Translations under genes and position numbers: made by a program
Assembly: GCF_003931795.1 (NCBI RefSeq)
Contig: NZ_CP034234.1
Location: forward strand, 186,001-250,000
Source: Erysipelothrix piscisicarius
GTDB taxonomy: Bacteria; Bacillota_I; Bacilli_A; Erysipelotrichales; Erysipelotrichaceae
Direction of reading: 5' to 3'
DNA length: 64,000 nucleotides
The notes under the pieces: generated by a model
Told to the model about the DNA's origin: nothing
The model's database searches: none
Seen by the model: the letters and a program-made list of their open reading frames with translations, nothing else
Shown: positions 16,336-27,030 of the stretch, one piece after another
How positions within the stretch are numbered: position 1 is the stretch's first letter
Layout of the letters: each line of letters starts with the position of its first letter

Positions 16336-17476
16336 TTGGCTCACCTCCTTCATCGTTTAGTTTATCGGATGAATTCGTATCATCTACGGTCGTTACGGGA
16401 TCCACATTTTCGGACGTTTTTGATTCATCTTCTTGAGGAGCACTGGTTTCGCTACCTATTACAGCTTTAGCGTCATCTCCAGTTTTATCTTTAGCATCGT
16501 TATCTTTAGGTTTCTTTTTGAAAATACCCATTAATTTTGAAAAGTCTCTCTTTTCAGCATTTGATTCTACAGATTCAGTTGATTTAAGGTTTAAATCTGA
16601 GCTATCAACTTTTTCAATCTTAATAGGATCAACATTTAATTTTGATAAGTTAAACTTACGCTGTTTACGATGAGCACCTAAGCTTTGACTTACTTCTTTT
16701 TCGCTATTTTGGATTAACAAATTGAGATACTCTCGAAGACTTGCTGCATCCATTTCGCGAAGTTTTCCACCCTCAGCAATTGAAATTGTCCCTGTCTCTT
16801 CAGAAACAATAATTGTTACCGAATCGGTAACTTCACTTAATCCAATTGCAGCACGATGGCGTGCACCATAGCGCGTTGGTAAATCTTGAGCGGTTGGTGG
16901 GAAATATGCAGATGCACATGCAATTCGATCCCCTTGAATAATTACAGCACCATCATGTAAAGGCGTCGACGTAACAAAAATTGAACATAAAAGTTCAGAA
17001 GTAACGGATGAATTAATTGGAGTTCCTGTTTTAATATAATCCGCTAATGAATGCCCTTGTTCTAGTGTGATAAGTGCACCTGTTTTGCGTTCCGCTAGCA
17101 CTGTTGCAGCATCCACAAGTTCATCCACAAGTTTTTCCTTTTCATTACCTGATAAAGAATGGAGCGCAGAAAAAACAGATGTTTTCCCGAGTCGTTCCAA
17201 CATTGCTCGAATTTCTGGTACAAAAATAATAACTACGACCAAGAATCCATATTGAATCAATAGATCGAGTAGCGCTTTTAATGTAGTGAGACTTAGTTTA
17301 TGAGCAACAAAACGCATCGCAATGATTAATACGATACCTTTGAAAATTTGAACAGTTCGAGAGTTGTTTCTAACAATTCTCAGAATGTAATAAACCAAAA
17401 CCCAAATAATTGAAAAGTCTACGATAGCCTTTAAACTATTGATAATTGATTGAAATGTTATTAAGGCGAATGGCAT
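16316..17476 (-). CDS. cdaA: Diadenylate cyclase CdaA with a long acidic C-terminal tail
   Basis: Makes cyclic di-AMP from two ATP. Residues 1-90 hold three membrane segments. The DAC domain follows, with catalytic DGA at 175-177 and RHR at 206-208 (ARHRAAIGLSE). Most CdaA proteins end near residue 270. This one continues to 386 with a low-complexity, charged tail (KKKPKDNDAKDKTGDD, later acidic and Ser/Thr-rich), likely disordered and cytoplasmic. Start at ATG 17476 with AAGGAGGT upstream. First gene of the seven-gene operon, with an extended -10 promoter just ahead. Confidence 0.93.
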   Translation of the reverse strand: MPFALITFQSIINSLKAIVDFSIIWVLVYYILRIVRNNSRTVQIFKGIVLIIAMRFVAHKLSLTTLKALLDLLIQYGFLVVVIIFVPEIRAMLERLGKTSVFSALHSLSGNEKEKLVDELVDAATVLAERKTGALITLEQGHSLADYIKTGTPINSSVTSELLCSIFVTSTPLHDGAVIIQGDRIACASAYFPPTAQDLPTRYGARHRAAIGLSEVTDSVTIIVSEETGTISIAEGGKLREMDAASLREYLNLLIQNSEKEVSQSLGAHRKQRKFNLSKLNVDPIKIEKVDSSDLNLKSTESVESNAEKRDFSKLMGIFKKKPKDNDAKDKTGDDAKAVIGSETSAPQEDESKTSENVDPVTTVDDTNSSDKLNDEGGEPNESEER

Positions 17477-17498
17477 AAGAACCTCCTTATTCTCATTA

Positions 17499-17507
17499 AT
17501 TATATCA
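17499..17507 (-). promoter_or_regulatory. Extended -10 promoter of the cdaA operon
   Basis: On the minus strand TGATATAAT (TG-N-TATAAT) lies 23 bases ahead of the cdaA start. No good -35 box is seen, as is usual for extended -10 promoters. Confidence 0.6.
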
Positions 17508-17598
17508 CGCTATCGGTGAATATTCATGACTGTCTATAAGAATATCATATTTTGTGTTTTTATTAAATATATTCATAAGATTGTCACATAACTTCACA

Positions 17599-19284
17599 TC
17601 AGTACTGACTCGTGTAGAGTTCATAATAAAAGCCTCTAAGTTCCATCAGTTCCTCGTGTGTCCCTTGTTCGACAAGCCTTCCCGATTTCATAACAAGAAT
17701 CATATCTGAGTCTGTTACCGTTGAAAGTCTATGTGCTACAAAAAATGTTGTGTGAGATTTCATGATCTGGGTGAAGACATTTTGAATATGTCGTTCCGTT
17801 ACAACATCAACGCTGCTTGTTGCCTCATCGAGTATAATGATTGGAACATCCATTAAAAGAGCACGCGCAATTGTAATAAGTTGCTTTTGACCTAAAGATA
17901 TATTTTGTGACCCCAGTTTTATAGGGGCATCGTATCCACCATCAAGTGACATAATATAATCATGACATCCCGCTTGTTTTGTCGCACGAATAATTTCTTC
18001 CTCCGTCGCTTTTTCATTGCCATAAGAAATATTCTCACGGATTGTACCCTCAAACAGCCACGGATCTTGTAAGACAATTGACATCGTCTGACGAATACTT
18101 GATCGAGACACATCATTTACTTCTAATCCATCAATGAGTATTGAGCCGGAATCTGCATCATAGTATCGCATCAATAAATTTAGCAGTGTCGATTTCCCCG
18201 CACCGGTAGGACCGACAATCGCAACTTTACTTAAAGGATTTATTTGTAAATTAAGATTTTCTATAATGGTATGTTTTCCATCATATGAAAAATTAACATC
18301 ATCAAATGCAACTGTCTTTCCTTCTAATTTTGTTTCTTGAAGACAATCTACTTCGTTTGTTTCGTTAAAAACCTTTTGTTGCCGCTGATAACTTGCTCTC
18401 GCTGCAATAATTTGCGAAATAATTGCGCTGAATTCATTAAACGGTTTTGAGAACATCATCGAATAACTCAAAAAGCTTGTCATCAACCCTACTGTAAGGG
18501 TGTTATTTAATACGCCGAAAGCGCCCGTTAATCCTAATAAAACATAGGATAAGTTGTTCATTAATCGAGTTGTCGGGTTGGTTAATGCAGACATGAATTG
18601 TGCTTTTTCACCAACCTTGTTTAGTTCATTGTTAATATTTGAAAATTCTTGAATGGCTTGGTTCTTGTAATTACTTGTAAGCACAAGATGATAATTGTCG
18701 ACAAATTCAGAGGTTTTACCACTAAGTTTCCCGGAAAGCTCTTGTTGTTTTTGGAAGTAGCCAAACGATTTTCGAGAAATTAATTTCGAGGTAAAATAAA
18801 CGATTGGCACCATCACAAATACCACCAGACTCATTACTAAGTTAATACGAATCATGTAATAAGCTGCAACCAAGACTACGAAGACGCCACCTAAAAACTG
18901 TGTCAACAAAAGATACATTCCATCAATAATCAGTTCACTATCCATAACAAATAAATTTTGAAGATCTCCATGCGCATGTTGATCAATAAATGAAATTGGT
19001 AAGTGCGTAATTTTCTTCATGAGATCACTTAGCAAATTTGATACAAATCGAACTGAAAAACGATTCGCCATACGGTTTGTCCCCCAGCTCAAAATAAAGT
19101 GCATAAAATACGCCACCGCGGTGTAGCTTAACATTTTTGTGGCAAATTGGAGATCGACATTTTGATATCCCACCATGCCATCTATGGCTTTTCCTAGGAA
19201 ATATGGAGTTATAACCAAGGCGAAGCTCGAAATGATGCTCGCTAGGACACATAACAAAAGAAGTTTTTTATTGTTTCTCATCAT
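17599..19284 (-). CDS. Heterodimeric ABC exporter, canonical subunit
   Basis: Membrane-plus-ATPase half transporter. The start is ATG 19284 or 19281, behind GAGGAGGG. Six membrane segments occupy about residues 10-300. The ATPase has Walker A GPTGAGKST, signature ISLGQKQ, Walker B IIILDEATSS and H-loop VAHRLST. The catalytic Glu is present. The upstream gene encodes a partner with a degenerate site, which is the pattern of BmrCD/LmrCD-type drug or lipid exporters. The two genes overlap by about 17 bases. Substrate unknown. Confidence 0.9.
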   Translation of the reverse strand: MMRNNKKLLLLCVLASIISSFALVITPYFLGKAIDGMVGYQNVDLQFATKMLSYTAVAYFMHFILSWGTNRMANRFSVRFVSNLLSDLMKKITHLPISFIDQHAHGDLQNLFVMDSELIIDGMYLLLTQFLGGVFVVLVAAYYMIRINLVMSLVVFVMVPIVYFTSKLISRKSFGYFQKQQELSGKLSGKTSEFVDNYHLVLTSNYKNQAIQEFSNINNELNKVGEKAQFMSALTNPTTRLMNNLSYVLLGLTGAFGVLNNTLTVGLMTSFLSYSMMFSKPFNEFSAIISQIIAARASYQRQQKVFNETNEVDCLQETKLEGKTVAFDDVNFSYDGKHTIIENLNLQINPLSKVAIVGPTGAGKSTLLNLLMRYYDADSGSILIDGLEVNDVSRSSIRQTMSIVLQDPWLFEGTIRENISYGNEKATEEEIIRATKQAGCHDYIMSLDGGYDAPIKLGSQNISLGQKQLITIARALLMDVPIIILDEATSSVDVVTERHIQNVFTQIMKSHTTFFVAHRLSTVTDSDMILVMKSGRLVEQGTHEELMELRGFYYELYTSQY

Positions 19285-20963
19285 TTCCCTCCTCTTGCAA
19301 TGCGTTGATGCGTCTGTATAAATCACAACTCTCTAGAAGCGTTTGATGGTTTCCTTGTGCGATGATGACGCCGTTATCGATCACAATAATATTTTCAGCG
19401 TTCATAACCGAACTCGTCCGCTGACTAATGATGATTTTGGTACTTTCCCCATAATAACGTTCTAAATTTTCACGCAAACGCTTATCTGTGAGGTAGTCCA
19501 ACGCACTGAATGAATCATCAAAAATTAGGAGGCCTGGATTTTTCGCAAGGGCTCTTGCGATACTTAGACGTTGACGTTGGCCACCGGATAAATTCGTTGC
19601 ACCTTCCTGAATTTGAAAATCTAAACCTTTATCAATTAATTCTTTCCCTTCAGCATGATGAAGTGCACTCACGACATCTCGCTTCTGTTCCATTTCTATG
19701 TTCTCCTCCATTGTCAAACTTAGAAATGAAGCACTTTGAGAAACATAACCAATATGTTCTCGTAATGAATCTATAGAATAAACCTTAATATCTTGATTAT
19801 TAATTTGAATGCTTCCCTCACTCACGTCATATAAACGTGGCAAGAGTTTTACTAAACTGCTTTTACCACTCCCGGTGAGACCAATAATACCTAATGTTTC
19901 TTTGGGTCTGATTTTTAGATTGATATCTTTGAGTACATTTCTATTGGTATTCGGATATGCAAACGATACATTTTGAAATTCGATGTCCAAGGGACCAGCA
20001 TATAGACCTTCTTTCCCTGATATATCCATACTGGACTCTAAGTGTAAAATCTCATCAACGCGCTTCTTAGAGGTATACCCTCTAGCAAAAATCATCACGA
20101 GGTTCATAAAAACGATGAGTGTCATAACAAGTTGAGTACAATAGTTAATAACGGCAACCATTTGGCCTTGTGTCATGAATCCTTCATTGATTTGGAGTGC
20201 TCCAGAATAAACTAATACCACAAGAACGAGATTCATCATAAACGAGGTGAGCGGGCTTGATAGGGTAGACACAAAACCAACTTTTAGTTGTTTCTGTTCT
20301 AAAGACTTATTACGACGTGAAAAATTATTAATTTCTCTCTCAGTCTGAGAAAAAGCACGAACAATTCTTACACCACTAAGATATTCTTTAACTTTTTGAC
20401 CGACTTGATCAAGTTTAGACTGTGCATCAAGATGATAGACCATCGAAAAACGCATAAACAAACCCACAACGATAAGAAATAGAGGAAGCGTAAACAATAA
20501 CTGCTTTCCAAGTATTGGGCTAAGATGGTAAAGCGCATAGAGACTTCCTAACATAATCATGGGTGCTCGAACCGCAAGCCGAATGGTCTTAGCAATCATT
20601 TCCTGAATTTGATTCACATCCGTTGTAACACGCGTTGTGAGCATTGAACTGGAAAATAAATCTGTATCACCAAGTGATAATGAATTAATTTTTTCAAACA
20701 ACGAAAGACGAATACGCCCTCCTACCTGCTGTGATATTTGTGATGCCAAATATTGGCAGACAATTGATGATAAATAACCCAAAATTGTAAACAAGCAGCA
20801 TGAAACCACTTATTTTATAAATATAGTTTAAATCATTGCCCACAATTCCGACATCAATTAACTTGACCATCAAAAGTGGCAAGAGCAGTTCAAAAACTGC
20901 CTCAATGAACTTAAAGATGATCGCGATAATTGTTTTAAATTTATAGCCTCTAAAAAAATCCAT
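19268..20963 (-). pseudogene. Heterodimeric ABC exporter, degenerate-site subunit, frameshifted
   Basis: Partner of the downstream ABC gene. The frame begins at ATG 20963 (AGGGGG upstream) with MDFFRGYKFKTIIAIIFKFI. It shifts near residue 58: removing one base from the AAA run at 20789-20791 gives KISGFMLLVTILGYLSSIV and joins the rest without a break, about 565 residues. The ATPase part has Walker A GLTGSGKSS, signature NLSGGQRQ and Walker B LLIFDDSFSALD, where Asp replaces the catalytic Glu. This marks the non-canonical site of heterodimeric exporters. Everything except the single base looks functional. Confidence 0.85.
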
Positions 20964-21023
20964 CATAACCCCCTATATACATTACTAATATTATACCTCA
21001 TATTTTATTTTCCTGAGTATAAA

Positions 21024-21052
21024 GAAAAAGCATCTCTTACGAGATGCTTTTA
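21024..21052 (-). terminator. Terminator of the DUF2207 gene
   Basis: AAAGCATCTC-GTAA-GAGATGCTTT on the minus strand followed by a T-run; overlaps the stop codon. Confidence 0.85.
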
Positions 21053-22993
21053 CCAGCTTCCACCACCGGTACCGCCAAATCCTCCTCCGGAGAATCCGCC
21101 ACCGCCGCCAGAGCCAAATGACCCTCCACCACCTGAAGAGGCAGTTGGTGCAGGTATTGAAACCATAGAAGCCTGTAATGTATTCATCGATCGACTCAAA
21201 GAATGCCACATATAGTATGTAGAGAAATTCGGTTGAGATGAAATATACCAGTCCGGTTGTTGGATTGCAATGGATTCAAATTTCTTAGACCAAACATCCG
21301 TTACACCCAGAACATAAGCATATGGAAGGATATCATAGAAGATTTCAGGAGTTTCTTCAGCCAATGCTTCAAGACGACTTTGCTCCGCAACCTCAATAAA
21401 GCGCTTGAGCCCTAGAATCTGTCCATACCATTCTGAACCGATTTTTGTTCTTCGGCCCATATTCGCAACACTTACAACACTTATTAAGAAAAAAACATAC
21501 GCCAAAATCATTGGAAGTGGATTTTTAAAACACCATCCGGTTGCGATGGTCAATGCGACGGTCGCAATTGCGCTTATGATAAAAAACAATAGGGACATAC
21601 TCTTAGGTTTTCGAGTTCCCGCAACACCATCAAATGACGTAGCGTAATAACCAAAAATTCCGAGCACCATAAACAAACTATATCCCATTATCCCAAAGAT
21701 ATACGCATCATCCTCAATACCCATACGTGCATAACCTACTGATGCTAAAACGATTGCAATACCAATGGGTGCCACAAACATACCGATTGTTTTTAAAACA
21801 GTTGAAGATTTCGAAAAAATACGTTCTTCTTTATTCTGTCTGAATCTCAGTGACAAGGATGCCGTAGCATTACTAATTACGTTCCCAAATTTTGTATTGA
21901 GTTCTTTCGTTGTCACTTCTTCTCGATTTTTAAAGAGTGCATTAAATACACGCAATTCTTCACGATTGCGGACATCCGATAACTCAGCAATTTTTGTTAA
22001 TTTTATATTCTTTCCTTTTTCATCCAATTCCTCAATTGTTAGATAGCCCTTAGATGCCCAGTAAATGATTAACGAGACAATATCATTGGACTTCGAATAA
22101 CCGCGATAAACGTATCCAGTTTCAGCACTCGAAAGTCCGTAAGGCGCACTAAATTCAACCGTATCCACAATTGGATATTCACGACCGTACTTGAAGAAAA
22201 GTATAGCCATGATTAGCGCTAACACGCCCGCTATCCCAACAGTAATTGGGGTCTTATCGAAAATTGGAAAAACGAAATAGTTATGAGGTAAATCCAACCA
22301 CACACTCAACGCCTCTTGATAAAGGGGTTGATTAAAGGATCCTGTGATTGTTGTTCCATCTACTTTGTATTCCACTGGTAGATTATGCGCTGTTGCATAA
22401 AACTTGGGTGTTGCATCAAAAGACTTTGGCATTTGGATTTTAAATGAAGTTTTCATCATTGGAAAATCCCAGTACTGTGTAATTAAATTTTGATATAACA
22501 AATCACCTTGTTCTAATTCTAAGTCTCTTGTGTTAATCACATACGAAAATTCATAGCGTTGAGAACCTTGTAAAAATTTTCCGGGTGTCCCAATTTTTAA
22601 CACTGCACCATCACTATTATGATCTATCTCCACATCACGATTTTTCACACGAATGTCAGAGGTCGGAAATACATAATCTTTAGGACCATTACCAAAATCA
22701 TAATCGTTATAGCGGTCCGCTATTGTAACAAAAATCCCTTGTCTTGGTTCATAAAAATATGCATCCAATACAATATTAACGTTTATACGACCATCTTCTT
22801 TGACATCTAAAGCGATATCAAACGATTCTCCGACAACTGGAAAACCATAATCTTTATAATGATTCTGAATATCAGAAGAAGTAGGACTCGGTAAGCTCGC
22901 GACTTTACTCCTTGTTTCATTTGCTGATAAAGGAGTGATGAATAATGTTAGAGCGAGTACCATTGCAAATATTAACTGTTTTATACGCTTCAT
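21050..22993 (-). CDS. DUF2207 membrane protein with glycine-rich tail
   Basis: A 647-residue envelope protein. It has a signal peptide (residues 1-24, ending in LFITPLSANE), a large outer beta-rich domain (25-245), a membrane segment at about 250-270, a cytoplasmic segment, further membrane helices near 400-490, and a C-terminal stretch made almost only of Gly, Ser and Phe. DUF2207 proteins are commonly encoded next to LemA, as here (lemA lies 41 bases upstream). Function is not firmly known; envelope integrity is a reasonable guess. Confidence 0.85.
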   Translation of the reverse strand: MKRIKQLIFAMVLALTLFITPLSANETRSKVASLPSPTSSDIQNHYKDYGFPVVGESFDIALDVKEDGRINVNIVLDAYFYEPRQGIFVTIADRYNDYDFGNGPKDYVFPTSDIRVKNRDVEIDHNSDGAVLKIGTPGKFLQGSQRYEFSYVINTRDLELEQGDLLYQNLITQYWDFPMMKTSFKIQMPKSFDATPKFYATAHNLPVEYKVDGTTITGSFNQPLYQEALSVWLDLPHNYFVFPIFDKTPITVGIAGVLALIMAILFFKYGREYPIVDTVEFSAPYGLSSAETGYVYRGYSKSNDIVSLIIYWASKGYLTIEELDEKGKNIKLTKIAELSDVRNREELRVFNALFKNREEVTTKELNTKFGNVISNATASLSLRFRQNKEERIFSKSSTVLKTIGMFVAPIGIAIVLASVGYARMGIEDDAYIFGIMGYSLFMVLGIFGYYATSFDGVAGTRKPKSMSLLFFIISAIATVALTIATGWCFKNPLPMILAYVFFLISVVSVANMGRRTKIGSEWYGQILGLKRFIEVAEQSRLEALAEETPEIFYDILPYAYVLGVTDVWSKKFESIAIQQPDWYISSQPNFSTYYMWHSLSRSMNTLQASMVSIPAPTASSGGGGSFGSGGGGGFSGGGFGGTGGGSW

Positions 22994-23034
22994 AAAAGAA
23001 TCCTCCTTATAAAAAAGGGAGTAGCCTCCCTCAA

Positions 23035-23588
23035 TTAGAACTGAACTTTAACGTTTTGACGTTCTGTGTCATTATCAACTTCATAAAGAGGTTTACGTGC
23101 AAATCCGAACATATTCGCAAAAATATTTGTAGGGAATGTTTCACGTTTTATATTATATTGACGTGTAACACCATTATAGTACTTACGGGATTGTTCAATT
23201 TCTGTTTCGATCGTTTTAAGTTGACCTTGCAAATCCATAAAGTTTGTATTTGCTTTAAGATCAGGGTAGCTTTCTGTAAGCGCAAATAGACGTCCCATTG
23301 TTTTACTTAAATCACCTTCAGCAGCTAACTGTTCTTCCATACCTTGAGCATTTACCGCTTTATTTCGTGCTGCAATGACATTTTCAAGTGTATCTTTTCA
23401 TGACCTGCATATCCCTTAACCGTTTCAACGAGGTTTGGAATTAAGTCATAACGTTTTTTCAAATATACATCCATTGTTGAGAAAGCTTCCTCAACCATAT
23501 TTCGAAGTTTAACTAATCCGTTGTAAGCTGAAATCGCAAACAAAGCAATTACAACTACAATCGCTAAGATTATCATCCAAAGTTTCAT
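23035..23588 (-). pseudogene. lemA: LemA family protein, one-base frameshift
   Basis: Start chosen at ATG 23588 behind GGAGGT. The N-terminal membrane segment ([20 protein letters not shown]) is followed by the LemA signature [20 protein letters not shown]. The frame then breaks after KGYAGHEK. One extra A in the AAAA run (plus TTTT at 23395-23398) restores [20 protein letters not shown] and joins ANTNFMDLQGQLKTIETEIE in the second part. The restored length is about 184 residues, normal for LemA. It lies upstream of the DUF2207 gene, a common pairing. A base-calling error is likely. Confidence 0.85.
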
Positions 23589-23700
23589 ATTCAACACCTC
23601 CATGTGTTATCTTGATAGTACAACTTAATCAGAAATAAGTCAATAAATCCTCTAGAGCATTCGTGCATTTCTAAATTTGTAACCAATCATTCCTCCCCTT

Positions 23701-23727
23701 AAAAAAAAGAAGCATAAATGCTTCTTA
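23701..23727 (-). terminator. Terminator of the secG-rnr-smpB operon
   Basis: AAGAAGCAT-TT-ATGCTTCTT on the minus strand followed by T8; overlaps the end of smpB. Confidence 0.85.
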
Positions 23728-24164
23728 TCGTTTCATCGCTTTCTCAATGTCTCGTTTAATACTTCGTTCTTTTTCAACTTGGCGTTTGTCAAAGAGATGC
23801 TTCCCTTTTGCTGTCGCAATTTCAAGTTTAGCACGACCTCGTGATAAATGGAGATCTAACGGAACAATTGTGTACCCTTGAAGTTGTTGAGCTTTAACAA
23901 GTTTTCAATTTCATGTCGATGCAACAATAACTTACGCTCGCGGGTCTCATCATGATTAAATCGATTTCCTTGTTCAAACTGAGCGATATGCATTCCCTTA
24001 ATATAGGCTTCACCGTTAACAATCGAGATAAAGGCATCTTTTAATTGAACCTTACCTTGTCGTACAGATTTAATTTCTGTACCTGTTAGAACAATACCCG
24101 CCTGATAACGATCTTCAATATAATATTCATGAAATGCTTTACGATTTTTTGCGACGACGGTCAT
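23725..24164 (-). pseudogene. smpB: SsrA-binding protein SmpB, one-base frameshift
   Basis: Partner of tmRNA in rescue of stalled ribosomes. Start chosen at ATG 24164 ([20 protein letters not shown]), giving the usual N terminus. [12 protein letters not shown] is intact, then the frame fails and stops at a TAG. Adding one A to the AAAA run (plus TTTT at 23902-23905) restores [20 protein letters not shown] and the basic C terminus ending EKAMKR at 23725. The restored protein is about 146 residues, typical. Start overlaps the end of rnr by 26 bases, the common secG-rnr-smpB order. Probably an error in the sequence. Confidence 0.88.
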
Positions 24165-26328
24165 TAATTCTTCGCCCCTTTCGCTTTTCTTTATATTTTG
24201 TTTCATTCGGACGTTCATTGCGCTTGAAACTGTCCTTGTTTGAGTTTGGTTTACGACGACTTATTTTCTTTTGACCGATGATCTCAAAATTAACAACATG
24301 TTCAAGCTCATCAACCGAAACAAGTTTTACTTTAAGTTTTTGACCAATTGAGTATGTTCTTCCAGTTCGCTCACCAATCATTTTTTGTGAAGGGCCATCA
24401 AAGGTATAAAAATCATCATTTAAATTTCTAACATGGATGAGTCCTTCGACTGTATTGGGGAGCTCCACAAAAATTCCAAAATTACTAATCCAGCTAATGA
24501 AACCAACATACTCTTCGCCAATTTTATTAGACATAAATTGAGCTTTTTTAATCTTCTCAACTTGACGTTCTGCATCTAAAATCGAGCGTTCTTTCTTCGA
24601 CACATGCAAACCAGCTTCAATCGTAAACTGCTCATCTTTTTCTAATTTAGAAAAATCATGTTTAACAGCATATTGTTTGATTCGTTGGTGTAGTAATAAA
24701 TCAGCGTAACGTCGTATTGGAGATGTAAAGTGAGTATAGTCTTCTAGGGCGAGACCAAAATGGCCAAGCGGTTCTTGACTGTACTTCGCTTTGGTCATCG
24801 AGCGCAACATAAGACGTGATACAACAGGATATTCTGGTTTCCCTTCAAAATACTTCAATGCTTTTTGAATTTCTTTAGGGCTTATCTCTTCTAAATTCCC
24901 TTTAAGGCGATAACCGAGAATACGAAGTGTATGACTTAACTCTTGCATCTTTTCACGGTCAGGTGCTTCATGGACACGGTATAATACTGGAATCGATTGA
25001 TAACGGCAGTGTTGTGCCACAACCTCATTCGCAATAACCATAAAGGATTCAATCATCTCTTCTGCTTCACCACGTTCTCTTAAGAAAATATCCAATACAT
25101 TTCCTTCGTGATCAATAACAAACTGACTTTCGGCGCTATCAAAACCAATTTGACCTGCTTGATTACGCTTGTATTGAAGACGTCGTGCACAATCGAGCAT
25201 CATACTTACCATATCTTGAACTTCACCAAGATCGGGTGATGTATTTACCTCTTTATAGCTCATACGACGTTTGGAACAAATAACAGACTCATAAATGTTA
25301 TAGTCAATAATTTCCCCTGCATAACTGATATCCATCTGACATGTCATCGTCAATCGATCGACGTTAGGATGAAGCGAACAAATACCGTTAGAAAGTTCTT
25401 TCGGCAACATTGGGACCACACGATCAACCATATAGACTGAGGAACTACGTTCATAGGCACTTCGATCTAAAGCAGTTTGAGGTTGAACATAATGGCCAAC
25501 ATCCGCAATATGGACATAGAGACGGTATCCACCGTTTAATGCCTCCATATAGATCGCATCATCCAAATCTTTCGCATCTTCACCATCAATCGTAATAACA
25601 TATTGATCACGATGGTCCATACGATGTTTCGTTTCATTTTGATCAATTTCAGTCGGAACATTCTTCACTTCATCTAAAACTTCTTGTTTAAACTCATTAT
25701 CAATGCCATAAACAAAAAGAACACTTAGAACATCCATTCCTGGTTCATCCGCTTGACCTAACACAGAAACAATCGCTACATGAATGCGCTCACCAACTGA
25801 AGTGATACGACCAATACAACGATCATTTTTCTTCAAATCATGATTCAATGGATCATACTCAACTTTAAATGTAATTTTGTTATCATAAGGAATAAAGAAT
25901 AATTTTTTTCCATCTTTTTTCATCGTACCTAAAATTACATCACGGTTTCGTTTTAATGATTTAATCACAACGCCAAATCGTTTTTCATTGCTTTTAATTT
26001 CGAAGAGTACATCATCCATATCGAGCGCTCCATTAAAATCATCTTTCCCGATATAAAATGAATCACTTAGTGTTTCCGCAAACGCAAATGTTTCTCGGAC
26101 AACACGAAAAGAACCAATACCATACTTCACATTATCAATATAGTACAGATTTTCACCATCCATGACAATCTCTTTCCCCAAAGACATTTCTTCAAGTACC
26201 TCATTAATTTCATCAACATTTAATTTTTTGTTTTCAACTACGCTCTCTATAAACGTACTTAACAACACTTGTTCTTTTAATGACTCCAACTGAGTCTTTA
26301 CTGCTTCATAATTTTTATATTTACTCAT
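24139..26328 (-). CDS. rnr: Ribonuclease R
   Basis: 3'-5' exoribonuclease that degrades structured RNA and helps in trans-translation with SmpB/tmRNA. 729 residues. Cold-shock domains lie at about 60-220. The RNB catalytic domain opens with [20 protein letters not shown] near residue 248, with the metal-binding aspartates. The S1 domain [20 protein letters not shown] is near residue 636. The tail is lysine/arginine-rich, typical of RNase R. Preceded by secG with a hairpin between, followed by smpB with overlap. Confidence 0.95.
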   Translation of the reverse strand: MSKYKNYEAVKTQLESLKEQVLLSTFIESVVENKKLNVDEINEVLEEMSLGKEIVMDGENLYYIDNVKYGIGSFRVVRETFAFAETLSDSFYIGKDDFNGALDMDDVLFEIKSNEKRFGVVIKSLKRNRDVILGTMKKDGKKLFFIPYDNKITFKVEYDPLNHDLKKNDRCIGRITSVGERIHVAIVSVLGQADEPGMDVLSVLFVYGIDNEFKQEVLDEVKNVPTEIDQNETKHRMDHRDQYVITIDGEDAKDLDDAIYMEALNGGYRLYVHIADVGHYVQPQTALDRSAYERSSSVYMVDRVVPMLPKELSNGICSLHPNVDRLTMTCQMDISYAGEIIDYNIYESVICSKRRMSYKEVNTSPDLGEVQDMVSMMLDCARRLQYKRNQAGQIGFDSAESQFVIDHEGNVLDIFLRERGEAEEMIESFMVIANEVVAQHCRYQSIPVLYRVHEAPDREKMQELSHTLRILGYRLKGNLEEISPKEIQKALKYFEGKPEYPVVSRLMLRSMTKAKYSQEPLGHFGLALEDYTHFTSPIRRYADLLLHQRIKQYAVKHDFSKLEKDEQFTIEAGLHVSKKERSILDAERQVEKIKKAQFMSNKIGEEYVGFISWISNFGIFVELPNTVEGLIHVRNLNDDFYTFDGPSQKMIGERTGRTYSIGQKLKVKLVSVDELEHVVNFEIIGQKKISRRKPNSNKDSFKRNERPNETKYKEKRKGRRINDRRRKKS

Positions 26329-26335
26329 AAAAATA

Positions 26336-26355
26336 AAAACCGCTTTAAGCGGTTT
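26336..26355 (-). terminator. Hairpin between secG and rnr
   Basis: AAACCGCTT-AAGCGGTTT followed by TTATTTTTATG on the minus strand. It probably lowers readthrough from secG into rnr. Confidence 0.65.
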
Positions 26356-26358
26356 CTC

Positions 26359-26586
26359 CTATACTTGTGTTTTTAGGATAAACAAAACAAGAGCAAAGAA
26401 TATAATTCCTGCACCCATTGTTAGATTAGAGATAACCTTCTCAGCACCACGTTCTTTTGTGTTCGAGAATAAGTCCAATCCTTTTCCGCCTGAGAAAGCG
26501 CCTGTAAATCCTTCTGATTTTCCACTTTGTAATAGAGATAAAACAATTATAACCGCAGATATGATTAGTAATAATACTTTTGCCAT
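26359..26586 (-). CDS. secG: Preprotein translocase subunit SecG
   Basis: Small membrane subunit of the SecYEG channel. Start chosen at ATG 26586 with AAGGTTGGA upstream. The 75-residue product has two membrane segments (VLLLIISAVIIVLSLLQSG and SNLTMGAGIIFFALVLFIL) joined by the glycine-rich SecG loop EGFTGAFSGG. Followed by rnr and smpB, the usual Firmicutes order. Confidence 0.9.
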   Translation of the reverse strand: MAKVLLLIISAVIIVLSLLQSGKSEGFTGAFSGGKGLDLFSNTKERGAEKVISNLTMGAGIIFFALVLFILKTQV

Positions 26587-26754
26587 AATATCCAACCTTT
26601 TCTATCTTTTCTAGATTAATTTTAACAAATATTCATTCAAAATACAATTTATTCTTATATATACCAAAAACACCTTACATATATGTCAATCATTCTAACC
26701 GCTACATAAATAATATTATCCATATTATTAAACTATCCTTATATATATATAATA

Positions 26755-26783
26755 AAAACCAAGAGATCACCCTCTTGGTTTTA
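26755..26783 (-). terminator. Terminator of the HTH gene
   Basis: AAAACCAAGAG-ggtgat-CTCTTGGTTTT followed by TATTATA on the minus strand. Confidence 0.8.
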
Positions 26784-26823
26784 AATAAGTATCACGAATC
26801 GATAACCCCTCACCCATTCACCA

Positions 26824-27030
26824 CTAGATATCATAAACAAACTCCAAGATATCGCGTGGTTGACACTTCAATTCTGTGCAGATGGCGTTCAAGGTTGAAA
26901 ACCGAATCGCTTTGACACGAGAATTTTTTAATTTCGAAAGGTTCACTTCAGAAAGCCCTGTACGTTCCGACAACTCTTTTAGAGTCATTTTACGATCTGC
27001 CATGACCCGATCTAGTCTTACAATTATCAC
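26824..27030 (-). CDS. Small Xre-type HTH regulator (YozG-like)
   Basis: A 68-residue single-domain DNA-binding protein. The helix-turn-helix is KMTLKELSERTGLSEVNLSKLKN, and the C-terminal ICTELKCQPRDILEFV is typical of the HTH_26/YozG group. The start is GTG at 27030 with GGGGTGA upstream. Divergent from nrdD with 300 bases between. Partners of this family are often small membrane proteins, but none is adjacent here. Target unknown. Confidence 0.85.
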   Translation of the reverse strand: MIIVRLDRVMADRKMTLKELSERTGLSEVNLSKLKNSRVKAIRFSTLNAICTELKCQPRDILEFVYDI

